Shown here: positions 24,769 through 33,340 of the stretch, piece by piece
Numbering within the stretch: position 1 is the first letter of the stretch
How the letters are laid out: every line of letters starts with the position of its first letter
Assembly: GCA_019930625.1 (NCBI GenBank)
Contig: CP082844.1
Coordinates: forward strand, 4,712,001 to 4,776,000
Reading direction: 5' to 3'
Origin: Nocardia asteroides
GTDB taxonomy: Bacteria; Actinomycetota; Actinomycetes; Mycobacteriales; Mycobacteriaceae
DNA: 64,000 nucleotides
Made by a program: the position numbers and the translations under genes
The notes under the pieces: generated by a model
Seen by the model: the letters and a program-made list of their open reading frames with translations, nothing else
The model's database searches: none
What the model was told of the DNA's origin: nothing

Positions 24769-25548
24769 TCAGCCGAACTGCTGCCAGCCCAACCGGATCA
24801 CCATCCCGATCACCACCACCAACAGCACGATGCGCACGAACTCGGCGCCCTTCCGTAGCGCCATGCGCGCGCCGACCACCGCTCCGAGCACGTTCGCGAC
24901 GGCCATCGCCGCGCCGAGCGCCCAGAGGATGTGCCCGGTCGCCCCGAAGAACAGCAGTGCGCCGAGGTTCGAGCCGCAGTTGATCACCTTGGCCATGGCG
25001 GCGGCCCGAACGAACTCGGTGCCGAGCAGGGTCGCGAAGGTGATGATCAGGAATGTTCCGGTGCCTGGCCCGAGCAGGCCGTCGTAGAAGCCGATCAATC
25101 CCGCCGCCAGCGCCACCGTGAGGACGACCTTCCGCCGGGTGGGCGGGTGGGTGGCCAGCGTGACCCCGATCGAGGGGCGCAGCGTGACGAATACGGCGAC
25201 GCCGACCAGCACCACCATCACGATCGGAACGAACAGCTCGCGGTCGATCAGCGAGACCGCGGCCGCGCCCAGCGCCGCCGTCAGCGCGGCGATCGTCGCG
25301 GCGGGCAGCAGCACCCGCCAGCGCATCGGCACCTTGCGGGCGAAGGTCAGCACCGAGGCGCTCGTCCCGGCGACCGCGGCGAGTTTGTTCGTCCCCAGCG
25401 CGGTCTGCGGCGCGATCCCGGGAGCCACCACGAACAGCGTCGGCAGGACGATCAGCCCGCCGCCGCCCACCACTGCGTCCACCCACCCCGCGGCCGTCGC
25501 CGCCGTCAACAAAACCGCCCAGTCTCCGATCTCCACCCCGTCAGACAA
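24769..25548 (-). CDS. TSUP-family (TauE/SafE-like) membrane transporter
   Basis: The 259-residue integral membrane protein has about eight hydrophobic helices and two internally similar halves. The hallmark N-terminal motif GGGGLIVLPTLFVVAPG and the mid-protein GLLGPGTGTFLIITFATLLG mark the family, which moves sulfite, sulfonates or other organic anions. No linked sulfur gene identifies the substrate. It is convergent with the TetR gene and divergent from the sensor kinase. Confidence 0.9.
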   Translation of the reverse strand: MSDGVEIGDWAVLLTAATAAGWVDAVVGGGGLIVLPTLFVVAPGIAPQTALGTNKLAAVAGTSASVLTFARKVPMRWRVLLPAATIAALTAALGAAAVSLIDRELFVPIVMVVLVGVAVFVTLRPSIGVTLATHPPTRRKVVLTVALAAGLIGFYDGLLGPGTGTFLIITFATLLGTEFVRAAAMAKVINCGSNLGALLFFGATGHILWALGAAMAVANVLGAVVGARMALRKGAEFVRIVLLVVVIGMVIRLGWQQFG

Positions 25549-25637
25549 CCAGACCCCGGTCGGGAGGCGTACGCCGCGGCGGGGAGCCCTCCGCCGGTGC
25601 GGCGTGTCCGGCTTCCGGGCGCACCTAGGCTGACCAC

Positions 25638-26810
25638 GTGCGCCGTTTCAGTCTGTGGCTCAGAGGCAAGCCCATCGTCGCCGATTCGGTGCTGGCGGCG
25701 GTTCTCCTGCTGCTCGAGATCGTCGGGGTGGGAAACGCGCACAACAAACTCGCCTACCTGGCGATCGGGGTGCTGCTTCCGCTGCCGGTCACCCTGCGGC
25801 GGGTGTATCCCCGGGCCATGGCGGCGGTCACGTTGGCCCTGTCGCTGACGACGTCGCTGGTGGGGTTCCTGACCGAAGACGACGCCGAGCACATAGCGCT
25901 GCTGTCCCACGGCATCATGCTCTACACGCTGGTCGCCTACGTCGGCAGGCGGGAGGGACTCTGGTACGGGGCCGGCCTGGCGGCGGATCTGGCGCTCGCG
26001 ATCGTGGCGATCGGGAAACCCTCCGGGCCCGACATCGTCTTCACCGCCATGTTCTACGCGCTGTCCTGGACGCTCGCGGAATTCATCGGCGCGCGGCACG
26101 CCTACGACGCCGAGGTGGCGGCGCGGCTCGCGGTCGCCGACTACGACAAGGAGCGGCGCGCGCACGACGCCGTCGCGGCCGAACGCACCCGCATCGCGCG
26201 CGAACTGCACGATGTGGTGGCCCACGCGGTGAGCGTCATCATCGTGCAGGCCGACGGCGCGAAGTACGCGCTGCGCCGCGACCCCGACGCGGCCGAACAG
26301 GCGCTCGCCACCATCGCGAGCACCGGCCGCGAAGCGCTGCGCGAGCTGCGCAGAACCGTCGCCCTGCTGCGCACCGAGCACGCCCCCGACCAGCTGCCCC
26401 AGCACGGCACCGCGGGCATCGCCAAGGTCGTGGAGATGATGCGCGGCACCGGCTTGGCCGTGGAACTCGAGCTGACCGGCGAACTCGACGACATCGCGCC
26501 CGAGGTCAGCCTCGGCGTGCATCGCATCGTGCAGGAATCGCTGACCAACACCCTGCGGCATGCCGGTCCGCACCCCAAGGCGTGGGTGCGGGTGCGTCGC
26601 ACGGAGGCCGACGTGCTGATCGATGTCACGGATACCGGCGGTGTGCCGCTGCACGATTCGGGCACGCGCATCGAGGGCAGCGGCCTCGGCTTGGTCGGGA
26701 TGCGCGAACGGGTCGCCGTGCTGGGCGGCAGCCTCGACGCAGGCCGCGACGCCGACGGGACCTGGCGGGTGCGCGCCAGCATCCCCTTGCGGCCCGGTCC
26801 GCCGGAGTGA
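25638..26810 (+). CDS. Two-component sensor histidine kinase (HisKA_3 type)
   Basis: The 390-residue kinase has four to five N-terminal membrane helices (about residues 12-130). The dimerisation/phospho-acceptor region is ERTRIARELHDVVAHAVSVI with His191. A HATPase_c domain has an N-box (HRIVQESLTNTLRHAG) and a G-box (GSGLGLVGMRERV). It starts with GTG at 25638. The response regulator follows after 143 bases. The short N-terminal sensor has no periplasmic domain, so it may sense membrane-state or antibiotic signals, as is common in this NarL/LiaS-like class. Confidence 0.93.
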   Translation: MRRFSLWLRGKPIVADSVLAAVLLLLEIVGVGNAHNKLAYLAIGVLLPLPVTLRRVYPRAMAAVTLALSLTTSLVGFLTEDDAEHIALLSHGIMLYTLVAYVGRREGLWYGAGLAADLALAIVAIGKPSGPDIVFTAMFYALSWTLAEFIGARHAYDAEVAARLAVADYDKERRAHDAVAAERTRIARELHDVVAHAVSVIIVQADGAKYALRRDPDAAEQALATIASTGREALRELRRTVALLRTEHAPDQLPQHGTAGIAKVVEMMRGTGLAVELELTGELDDIAPEVSLGVHRIVQESLTNTLRHAGPHPKAWVRVRRTEADVLIDVTDTGGVPLHDSGTRIEGSGLGLVGMRERVAVLGGSLDAGRDADGTWRVRASIPLRPGPPE

Positions 26811-26953
26811 GCCGGGCCCTGCTCGTACGCGAGGGTGTAGAACGCTGCGCCACAGTCGGATTCGCTCGGCCCCGCGATTCGGGCGTCACCCGGACGAAAC
26901 CTGTCGCGCCCAGCTCGACCGGTGCGCGGAAGCGGCCACGTTACATTGGGGAC

Positions 26954-27613
26954 GTGCCGATCACCGTTCTCGTCGTCGATGACCAGGAACTCATGCGAAT
27001 GGGATTGAAGATGGTGCTCGGCGCACACCCTGACATCGAGGTGGTCGGTGAGGCCGCCAACGGCGCCGCCGCGGTCGCCAGAGCGGCGGAACTGCGACCC
27101 GACGTCGTGCTGATGGACGTGCGGATGCCCGTGGTGGACGGGGTCGTCGCCACCACCCGCATCGTGGAGGCCGGACACGGCAGCAGAGTGCTCGTCATGA
27201 CGACCTTCGACCTGGACGAGCACGCACTGGGCGCGCTGCGCGCGGGAGCGAGCGGGTTCCTGCTGAAGGACACCCCGCCGGAGGACCTCGTTTCGGCCAT
27301 CCGCAGCGTCGCCGCCGGTGACGCCGTGGTCTCGCCGAAGGTCACCAAACGCCTGCTGGACCGGCTCATCGCGGAGAATCCGGCGCGTACCCGCGACCCC
27401 GGGGTGCTCGACGTGCTCACCGCCCGCGAGCGCGAAGTGCTCGAGCAGATCGCGGCCGGACGCTCCAACGCCGAGATCGCCGAGCAGTTGTACCTGTCGG
27501 AGGCAACGGTCAAGACGCATGTGGGGCGGGTGCTCACGAAACTCGGCCTGCGGGACCGGGTTCAGGCGGTCGTGCTGGCTTATGAGACCGGGTTGGTGCG
27601 GCCCGGCGGCTGA
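26954..27613 (+). CDS. NarL/LuxR-family response regulator
   Basis: The 219-residue protein has a receiver domain (residues 1-120) with acidic D9/D10, phospho-acceptor Asp55 in VVLMDVRMP and a conserved Lys in FLLKDT. A C-terminal LuxR helix-turn-helix follows (LTAREREVLEQIAAGRSNAE, then LYLSEATVKTHVGRVLTKLG). It pairs with the upstream kinase. The GTG at 26954 sits 7 bases after a TTACAT -10-like box, so a leaderless transcript of its own is possible. Confidence 0.93.
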   Translation: MPITVLVVDDQELMRMGLKMVLGAHPDIEVVGEAANGAAAVARAAELRPDVVLMDVRMPVVDGVVATTRIVEAGHGSRVLVMTTFDLDEHALGALRAGASGFLLKDTPPEDLVSAIRSVAAGDAVVSPKVTKRLLDRLIAENPARTRDPGVLDVLTAREREVLEQIAAGRSNAEIAEQLYLSEATVKTHVGRVLTKLGLRDRVQAVVLAYETGLVRPGG

Positions 27614-27704
27614 GGCCGGGCGATCTCAGCGACCTATCAGGCGCATCGGGAGAAAAATCCGGGTGTAAGACGTTGAACCGGGTAGATCGTCCGAAAGGAT
27701 CGCC

Positions 27705-28187
27705 ATGCCCGCGTTGTTGTTCGTGCTGTACGTCGTCGTCGAAGTCGCCGCCCTGGTCACAGTCGGTCAGCTGCTCGGCGTCCTGCCCGCCATCCTGGTG
27801 CTGATCGCCGGGTCGGTCGCGGGCATGCTGCTGGTCGGCTCGCAGGGGCGGCGGGTGTTCGAGCAGTTCCGCCGGGCCGCCCGCGGGGAAGTGGCGCCAG
27901 GGACCGCCGTGGCCGACGGCGCCCTGGTCGCCGCCGGTGGGGTGCTGATGTTCGTGCCCGGCCTGGTCACCTCTCTGTTCGGTCTGCTCCTGCTGCTGCC
28001 GCCGACGCGGCTGCTGGTGCGTCCGCTGGTCACGGCCTTCGCCGCACGCCGCTTCCGCGGGCTCGCCGCGGCCGCGTCCTACCGTGGCGTGGTCATCGAC
28101 GGCGGCGAAGTGGTCGACGGTGTCGTCGTGGGGCAGTGGTACGACGATGGCCAGGGCAACGCGCGCCGCGCGATCACCTCGCCCTGA
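27705..28187 (+). CDS. fxsA: FxsA-family membrane protein
   Basis: The 160-residue protein has the FxsA pattern: LLFVLYVVVEVAALVTVGQL at the N-terminus, a loop with GSQGRRVFEQFRRAARGE, and a second hydrophobic hairpin with MFVPGLVTSLFGLLLLLPPT. A polar C-terminal tail follows. E. coli FxsA counters phage exclusion by F-factor PifA; its general role is unknown. AAAGGA lies before the ATG. A GGGTAG hexamer at 27680-27685 hints at a stress-sigma promoter, but the -35 spacing is short. Confidence 0.9.
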   Translation: MPALLFVLYVVVEVAALVTVGQLLGVLPAILVLIAGSVAGMLLVGSQGRRVFEQFRRAARGEVAPGTAVADGALVAAGGVLMFVPGLVTSLFGLLLLLPPTRLLVRPLVTAFAARRFRGLAAAASYRGVVIDGGEVVDGVVVGQWYDDGQGNARRAITSP

Positions 28188-28242
28188 GGGCGAATCGCCG
28201 CAGCCGGTTCCGTGTGGTCCCGCGAAGGGCTATCGTGGCGCG

Positions 28243-28497
28243 ATGGCCACCGAGCAACTCACCGTGACGGTGAGCGAGGAGCTGGCCGCCGCGGTGAAAC
28301 GTGCGGCGGCTGCTGCGGGACAGTCGATTTCCGGATTCACGGCCGCGGCGCTGCGGCTGGAGCTGATCGCGGTGGAGGCGGGCTGCCTGCCCACGGCGGC
28401 CGCGGGGACCGGTGGCGCGCCGCCGGAATACGCGGAGGTGATGGCGGTGCTGGCGCAATCGGAGGATCTGGCGCGCCACCCCGTCCTGAACGGCTGA
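28243..28497 (+). CDS. Small ribbon-helix-helix-like protein
   Basis: The 84-residue protein begins ATEQLTVTVSEELAAAVKRA and continues AAAAGQSISGFTAAALRLEL. This strand-helix-helix pattern resembles CopG/MetJ-type antitoxins. A disordered linker and a short helix follow (PEYAEVMAVLAQSEDL). There is no toxin gene downstream; the next gene is an amidohydrolase 41 bases later. It may be an orphan DNA-binding protein. The family assignment is by pattern only. Confidence 0.6.
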   Translation: MATEQLTVTVSEELAAAVKRAAAAAGQSISGFTAAALRLELIAVEAGCLPTAAAGTGGAPPEYAEVMAVLAQSEDLARHPVLNG

Positions 28498-28537
28498 CCG
28501 GAACCGCCGGATCGGGCATACGGCAGACTGGTGCCTC

Positions 28538-30136
28538 GTGAGTACCCAGTTGCTGATCGGCGGTCGTTTCTACAGCGCCAGTTCACCCGACGCCACGGCG
28601 ATGGCGGTGAGCGACGGTACCGTCGTCTGGCTGGGCGCCGAGCAGCCCGGCCGCGTGCTGCACCCGGACGCGGAGATCGTCGACCTCGACGGTGCATTCG
28701 TCGCCCCCGCGTTCGTCGACCCGCACGTGCACCTCACCGCGCTGGGCCTGAAGCTGACCGGACTGGACCTGTCTGCCGCACGGTCGCTCGAGCACTGCCT
28801 GCGGCTGCTGCGAGACTATGCCGAGGCACATCCGGACGGCGCCGTCCTGGGCGACGGGTGGGACGAGACAGCCTGGCCGGACGGGCGGCCGCCCACGGTC
28901 GCGGAGATCGACGCGGCGGCGGGCGCCGGGCGGCAGGTCTACCTCTCGCGTGTGGACGCGCACTCAGCGGTGGCGTCCTCGGCGCTGCTGGACACGCTGC
29001 CCGAGCTGGCGACAACCGACGGATTCACCCGTGGCCAGCCCGTGCGGGCCGCCGCCCACCACTTGGTGCGCACCGCCGCGCTCGCGCGTCTGTCTCGGGC
29101 GCAACGGGATCGAGCGCGCGCCGCGGCGCTGGACCATGCCGCCGCGCACGGCGTCGTCGCGGTCCACGAATGCGCCGGCCCGGAGATCGCGGGGCGCACC
29201 GACGTACGCGAACTGCTCGAATTCGAACACGGCGTGCAGGTGCGGGCCTACTGGGGGGAGGCGGTGCGCAGCGCGGAGCAGGCCCGCGCCCTGATCGCGG
29301 AACTCGGCGTGCACGCCCTCGGCGGTGACCTGTTCGTGGACGGCTCCTTCGGTTCGCACACCGCTCGGCTGCGTGCGCCCTATGCCGACGAGACCGGCTG
29401 CGGCCGAAGCTATCTCGATGCCGAGGCGATCGCCGACCACGTTCGCGCCTGCACCGTCGCCGGTATCCAGGCGGGATTCCACGTGATCGGTGACGCCGCC
29501 ATGGACGCGGTCGTCGCCGGTGTCCGACGGGTGGTCGCCGAACTCGGCGGCCCTGCCGTCGCGGCGCTCGGACACCGCGTCGAACACGCCGAACTGATCC
29601 ACGCCGAGCACATCGAGCTGCTGGCGCGCTGGGGTGTGATCGCCAGCGTGCAACCGGGATTCGACGCTGCCTGGGGCGGCCCGGACGGCATGTACGCCGC
29701 GCGGCTGGGGGCCGATCGGGCCGCGACGCTGAATCCGTTCGCCGCCATGGCCTCGGCAGGCGTCGCCCTGGCGATCGGCTCCGACGCCCCGGTCACGGCG
29801 CTCGATCCGTGGGCGGCGGTGCGGGCCGCGGCCAACCATCGCACACCCGGCCACGGCCTGTCCCCACGCGCGGCCTTCGCCGCGGCCACGCGGGGGGCCT
29901 GGCGTGCGGGTGGGGTGCGCGACGGGGTGGCGGGGACCCTGGTACCCGGGGCTCCCGCGTCCTACGCGATCTGGGATGCCGACGAACTCGTCGTCGTCGC
30001 CGCCGCGGACTCGGTGCAGCGCTGGTCCACCGATCCGCGCTCGCGCGTGCCGGGATTGCCCGCGCTGGAATCGGATTCACCGCTGCCCACGTGCCTGCGC
30101 ACCGTGCATCGGGGAGTGACGATCTATGCGAAATGA
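28538..30136 (+). CDS. Amidohydrolase-superfamily enzyme (YtcJ-like)
   Basis: The 532-residue metal-dependent hydrolase shows FVAPAFVDPHVHLTALGL (first HxH), FVDGSFGSHTARLRAPYADE, AGFHVIGDAAMDAVVAG, LGHRVEHAELIHAEHIELLA and the late aspartate in AIGSDAPVTAL. This order is typical of the amidohydrolase_3 group exemplified by YtcJ, whose substrates are mostly unassigned amides, carbamates or N-formyl compounds. It starts with GTG at 28538. It may be co-transcribed with the small ribbon-helix-helix gene. Confidence 0.92.
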   Translation: MSTQLLIGGRFYSASSPDATAMAVSDGTVVWLGAEQPGRVLHPDAEIVDLDGAFVAPAFVDPHVHLTALGLKLTGLDLSAARSLEHCLRLLRDYAEAHPDGAVLGDGWDETAWPDGRPPTVAEIDAAAGAGRQVYLSRVDAHSAVASSALLDTLPELATTDGFTRGQPVRAAAHHLVRTAALARLSRAQRDRARAAALDHAAAHGVVAVHECAGPEIAGRTDVRELLEFEHGVQVRAYWGEAVRSAEQARALIAELGVHALGGDLFVDGSFGSHTARLRAPYADETGCGRSYLDAEAIADHVRACTVAGIQAGFHVIGDAAMDAVVAGVRRVVAELGGPAVAALGHRVEHAELIHAEHIELLARWGVIASVQPGFDAAWGGPDGMYAARLGADRAATLNPFAAMASAGVALAIGSDAPVTALDPWAAVRAAANHRTPGHGLSPRAAFAAATRGAWRAGGVRDGVAGTLVPGAPASYAIWDADELVVVAAADSVQRWSTDPRSRVPGLPALESDSPLPTCLRTVHRGVTIYAK

Positions 30137-31276
30137 GCGAGCGGTCGCGGAGCCGATGGTTGCCGACGGCTCCATGACCGGCGTTCGTGTGCGTGATCAC
30201 CGGGGTTGCGGTAGGGATGGCCGGCCGCTCGGAGAATTCACGCCCGGGGCGGAACCGCTGGACGGGGGGTCGCCGGGAGGGGCGCGGGTCGCGGATCTCC
30301 TGATGGACTCGCCGACGATCACGGCGCGGACGCCCCGCCGCGCCATCGTCGAGGCGCGATCCCGGACCGCCGAGTCACCGCGCTGGGCGTGGAGCGAGAG
30401 TGCAGAGCGGTATGACGTGGGCGGGCGAGCGACGGAAGTGTCCGCTTCCGTCTACTCGACCGGCTCGCTGTGGGAAGCCGCTGTCGGAAGTCCGGCCACG
30501 CCGTTGTGGGCGCAAGCCTCGCAAGGCCGGTACCGCACCGTCCGGTGGCCTGCCCGCGCGCAGTGGCGTCCGGTGGGGCGCAGGACGGAGTTGACCCGAA
30601 CCCCCGCCGTAGAGGGCTTCACGGTCCGGTCGCGGTCGTCGATCGACGGGTGCACCCAGGTCGGCTCCCACACAGTCGGCCATCGACGTGTGACTCGTGT
30701 CGTGTCCGCCGCGGGGTGCTGCCGCGTACTGAACCGGCAGCCACAGACTGCGCCGGGTGAAGCGGATCGCCACCGGGCCGCTTCGACCACACTCTGCGCC
30801 GCTCGGCGAGCCGACGCTCCGATGGCAACCCCCAGCGGCCGCTCCGGCCGACGGCGTCCAGGCCTGAGATGGCACTCGGTGCCGCCCAGGCACACGCCAC
30901 TTGTCTCGCCTGAGAGACGCCGGTCCGTCCGGTGGAGTCCGAGCCCGGAGCCGACATCGCCCACCCGGTGGTCGACGCTTCCGCGGCCATCCGCGATCGC
31001 AGAGTGCGCACCAGCCGATTCGTACATGGTGGTTCGTGGTCGTCTGGGCCGTAACCTCACCGACGCGGTCGCGCCCACCCGGGTTGTGCGGTGCGCTGGG
31101 ACTGCTCTGCGCACGCGAGGCATGGCGTTTTCGACGCCCGGTGTGAGAAGCGTCATAGTGAGCCCGTGGCCGGGTTCCGCCGGGTGGCGAACCGTTGGTG
31201 GATTGCGCCCATCGGCTGTCCGGTGCCCATCGGCCGACTGGCGGTCGCAGGCGCCGTGCCGGACAGTGGCCGAGTG
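30137..31276. other. 1.14-kb stretch without a recognisable gene, upstream of lnt
   Basis: Open frames on both strands read as arginine/serine-rich shadow protein with no motif, no good ribosome site and no family resemblance. It could be a degraded gene or a long regulatory leader. It contains one notable palindrome at 30431-30452. A 1-kb gap is out of character for this otherwise tightly packed window. Confidence 0.55.
30431..30452. promoter_or_regulatory. Third CGGAAG/CTTCCG palindrome
   Basis: GACGGAAG (30431-30438), six-base spacer TGTCCG, CTTCCGTC (30445-30452). It shares the CGGAAGTGTC...CTTCCG core with the sites at 5834 and 15854 but has shorter arms and a spacer one base longer. 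It lies 825 bases before lnt, with no obvious gene next to it. Confidence 0.4.
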
Positions 31277-32959
31277 ATGGTGCGAGAGCGAGTGCTCGGA
31301 GCGATGCGACCGGCCTGGGCGGCGGTATCCCGGCATCCGGTGGCGGCGCGCTCGGCGGCGGCGATCTTCGCCGGGCTGCTGTTGTTCGGCAGCTTCCCGC
31401 CCCGGCCGTGGTGGTTTCTCGCACCGCTGGGCATCGCGGTGCTCACCCTCACCGTACGCGGCGACGGACGTCTGCGGGCGGGCTTCGGGTACGGATTCCT
31501 GGGCGGTCTGGCGTTTTTCGTCCCGCTGCTGCCGTGGACCGGTATCTACGTCGGGCCGTTGCCGTGGCTGGCGCTGTCCACCGTGTGCGCGCTGTACGTG
31601 GGCGTGTTCGGCCTGCTCGCCCGGTTGATCGGCGCGCTGCCCGGCTGGCCGCTGTGGGTGGCGCTGGCCTGGACCACCGCCGAGTGGGGTAGATCCAGCT
31701 TCCCGTTCGGCGGATTCCCCTGGGGCCGTTTGGCCTTCGGCCAAGCCGAAGGCTGGTTCCTGTCGCTGGCAGCGGTCGGCGGCGCCCCGCTGGTCGGATT
31801 CGCGGTGGCGCTCACCGGAACCGGTACGGCGGCGCTGGTCTCGCTGCTGTGGCGAAATACCGCCGGTAAGGGGAGCGGATCCGCCGGAGACGGGATCGAG
31901 CGGCCCGGGCGGCACACTCCGAGTGGACCTGCCCCGGCGACTCGACTCGGGTACGCCGCTGCGGCTTTCACCCTGCTCGTCATGCCGCTCACCGGTCTCC
32001 TGCTCACCTCTGCCCTGCCCGATCCGGACGAGGGCGATCGAACGGTCACGGTCGCGGCGATCCAGGGCAGCGTGCCGCGGCTCGGACTGGACTTCAACGA
32101 GCAACGGCGGGCTGTGCTGGACAACCATGTACGGCGCACCGAAGAACTGGCCGCCGAGGTAGCGGCGGGCCGCTCCCCTCGGCCCGATGTGGTGATCTGG
32201 CCGGAGAACTCCTCGGATATCGACCCGTTGCGCAACGCCGACGCCGCCGCCCTGATCACCGCGGCCTCCGAGCGGATCGGCGCGCCCATCCTGGTCGGTG
32301 CCGTGCTGATCAACCCGGATCGGACGACGACCAACTCGGTGATGGTGTGGAACGGCGCGGGGGGGCCGGGCGAACGGCACGACAAAAAGATCATCCAGCC
32401 CTTCGGCGAGTACCTGCCGATGCGCGGATTTTTCCGGCTTTTCTCCGAATACGCCGATCGGGCGGGATATTTCGTGCCGGGAAATGGTGACGGAGTTGTG
32501 CACGCGGCAGGTATCGACATAGGCGTCGCAACGTGCTATGAAGTGGCCTTCGACCGGTCGTTCGAAGACGCGATGCGCGCGGGCGCGCAGCTGCTCACCG
32601 TGCCAACGAACAACGCCACCTTCGGCGACAGCGAGATGACCTATCAGCAGCTGGCCATGTCCCGCATCCGTGCCGTAGAGCACGGTCGAGCGCTGGTCGT
32701 CGCCGCCACGTCGGGTGTCAGCGCCATTATCGCCGCCGATGGCGCTGTGCGGCAGGAAACCGCGTTGTTCGTGCCCGCAGCCCTGGTCGCCGAGCTTCCG
32801 TTGCGCGATGGCACCACTATCGCAACGCGAATAGGACCTGCGCCGGAGCGGTTGTTCGTTATCCTGACGGCTGTTGCCGTACCGGCCGCCGTTATTCGGC
32901 GGCGATCATCCGCGCGGGAGGGCGCCCGGACCGGCGGTCGAGCCGTCGCCGGCCGATAG
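31277..32959 (+). CDS. lnt: Apolipoprotein N-acyltransferase homologue
   Basis: Lnt adds the third acyl chain to the N-terminal cysteine of lipoproteins at the membrane. The 560-residue protein has about seven N-terminal membrane helices (including LLLFGSFPPRPWWFLAPLG). A C-terminal nitrilase domain holds the catalytic triad Glu310 (IWPENSSD), Lys370 (HDKKIIQPFGEY) and Cys420 (VATCYEVAF). One more helix closes the protein. There is no fused or adjacent Ppm1 glycosyltransferase, which is the usual partner in mycobacteria. The gene lies directly upstream of the NRPS on the same strand, 381 bases away. The ATG start at 31277 is the best of several. Confidence 0.93.
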   Translation: MVRERVLGAMRPAWAAVSRHPVAARSAAAIFAGLLLFGSFPPRPWWFLAPLGIAVLTLTVRGDGRLRAGFGYGFLGGLAFFVPLLPWTGIYVGPLPWLALSTVCALYVGVFGLLARLIGALPGWPLWVALAWTTAEWGRSSFPFGGFPWGRLAFGQAEGWFLSLAAVGGAPLVGFAVALTGTGTAALVSLLWRNTAGKGSGSAGDGIERPGRHTPSGPAPATRLGYAAAAFTLLVMPLTGLLLTSALPDPDEGDRTVTVAAIQGSVPRLGLDFNEQRRAVLDNHVRRTEELAAEVAAGRSPRPDVVIWPENSSDIDPLRNADAAALITAASERIGAPILVGAVLINPDRTTTNSVMVWNGAGGPGERHDKKIIQPFGEYLPMRGFFRLFSEYADRAGYFVPGNGDGVVHAAGIDIGVATCYEVAFDRSFEDAMRAGAQLLTVPTNNATFGDSEMTYQQLAMSRIRAVEHGRALVVAATSGVSAIIAADGAVRQETALFVPAALVAELPLRDGTTIATRIGPAPERLFVILTAVAVPAAVIRRRSSAREGARTGGRAVAGR

Positions 32960-33340
32960 CGGGTTCCCTGCCGAGCCAGCGTTAACCGAACTTTCGGTAT
33001 GTTCTTTCCTCCACCGCCCCGAAAGTAAAGGTGCGGAATTAAGTTGCGCAACGTTCGCCTGACAAGCGGGACGCCTGGCGAAGTACCATCGAACAGTCTG
33101 GTCAGAGCCCGTTTTGCTTCGGTTCGACCTAGTTGAGTCACAATGTTTGCGGAAATGTAACCAACCAAAGTGGCCTTCTGCCAAGGACGTTGGATGTGAA
33201 ACAAATCCAAAACGTCGGCAATCCGGCTTAGGCGATGCTCCGAATCATAGGGCGTGGATCACGTCCTACGGCAGGCGCGCGTGCGTTTGCTGTAGTGGTG
33301 CTCGGGGAGTTGCGTCAACAGCGGCAGAACGGAGTGATTG
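32960..33340 (+). promoter_or_regulatory. 381-base leader and promoter region of the NRPS gene
   Basis: This is an AT-richer stretch than its surroundings. It opens with a small palindrome, ACCGAA-CT-TTCGGT (32985-32998), followed by a T-rich run that could end the lnt transcript. TTGAGT near 33132 is a possible -35, but no good -10 follows. No IdeR-like iron box is visible, so iron control of the NRPS has no support here. Confidence 0.45.

Noticed and set aside
28243..28497. Toxin-antitoxin pair
   Set aside because: Only the ribbon-helix-helix-like half is present. The next gene is a 532-residue amidohydrolase, not a toxin.
30137..31276. A 383-codon plus-strand frame ahead of lnt
   Set aside because: It is Arg/Ser/Pro-rich with no recognisable domain and no ribosome site, and overlaps other equally long meaningless frames.
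32985..32998. Strong terminator after lnt
   Set aside because: The palindrome has only six-base arms and a two-base centre, too weak to call more than a possible element; it is mentioned only within the leader entry.
32960..33340. Iron box making the NRPS a siderophore synthetase
   Set aside because: The first C domain resembles EntF and A1 uses serine, but no IdeR consensus lies upstream and no aryl-acid or hydroxamate genes or siderophore transport genes are nearby.
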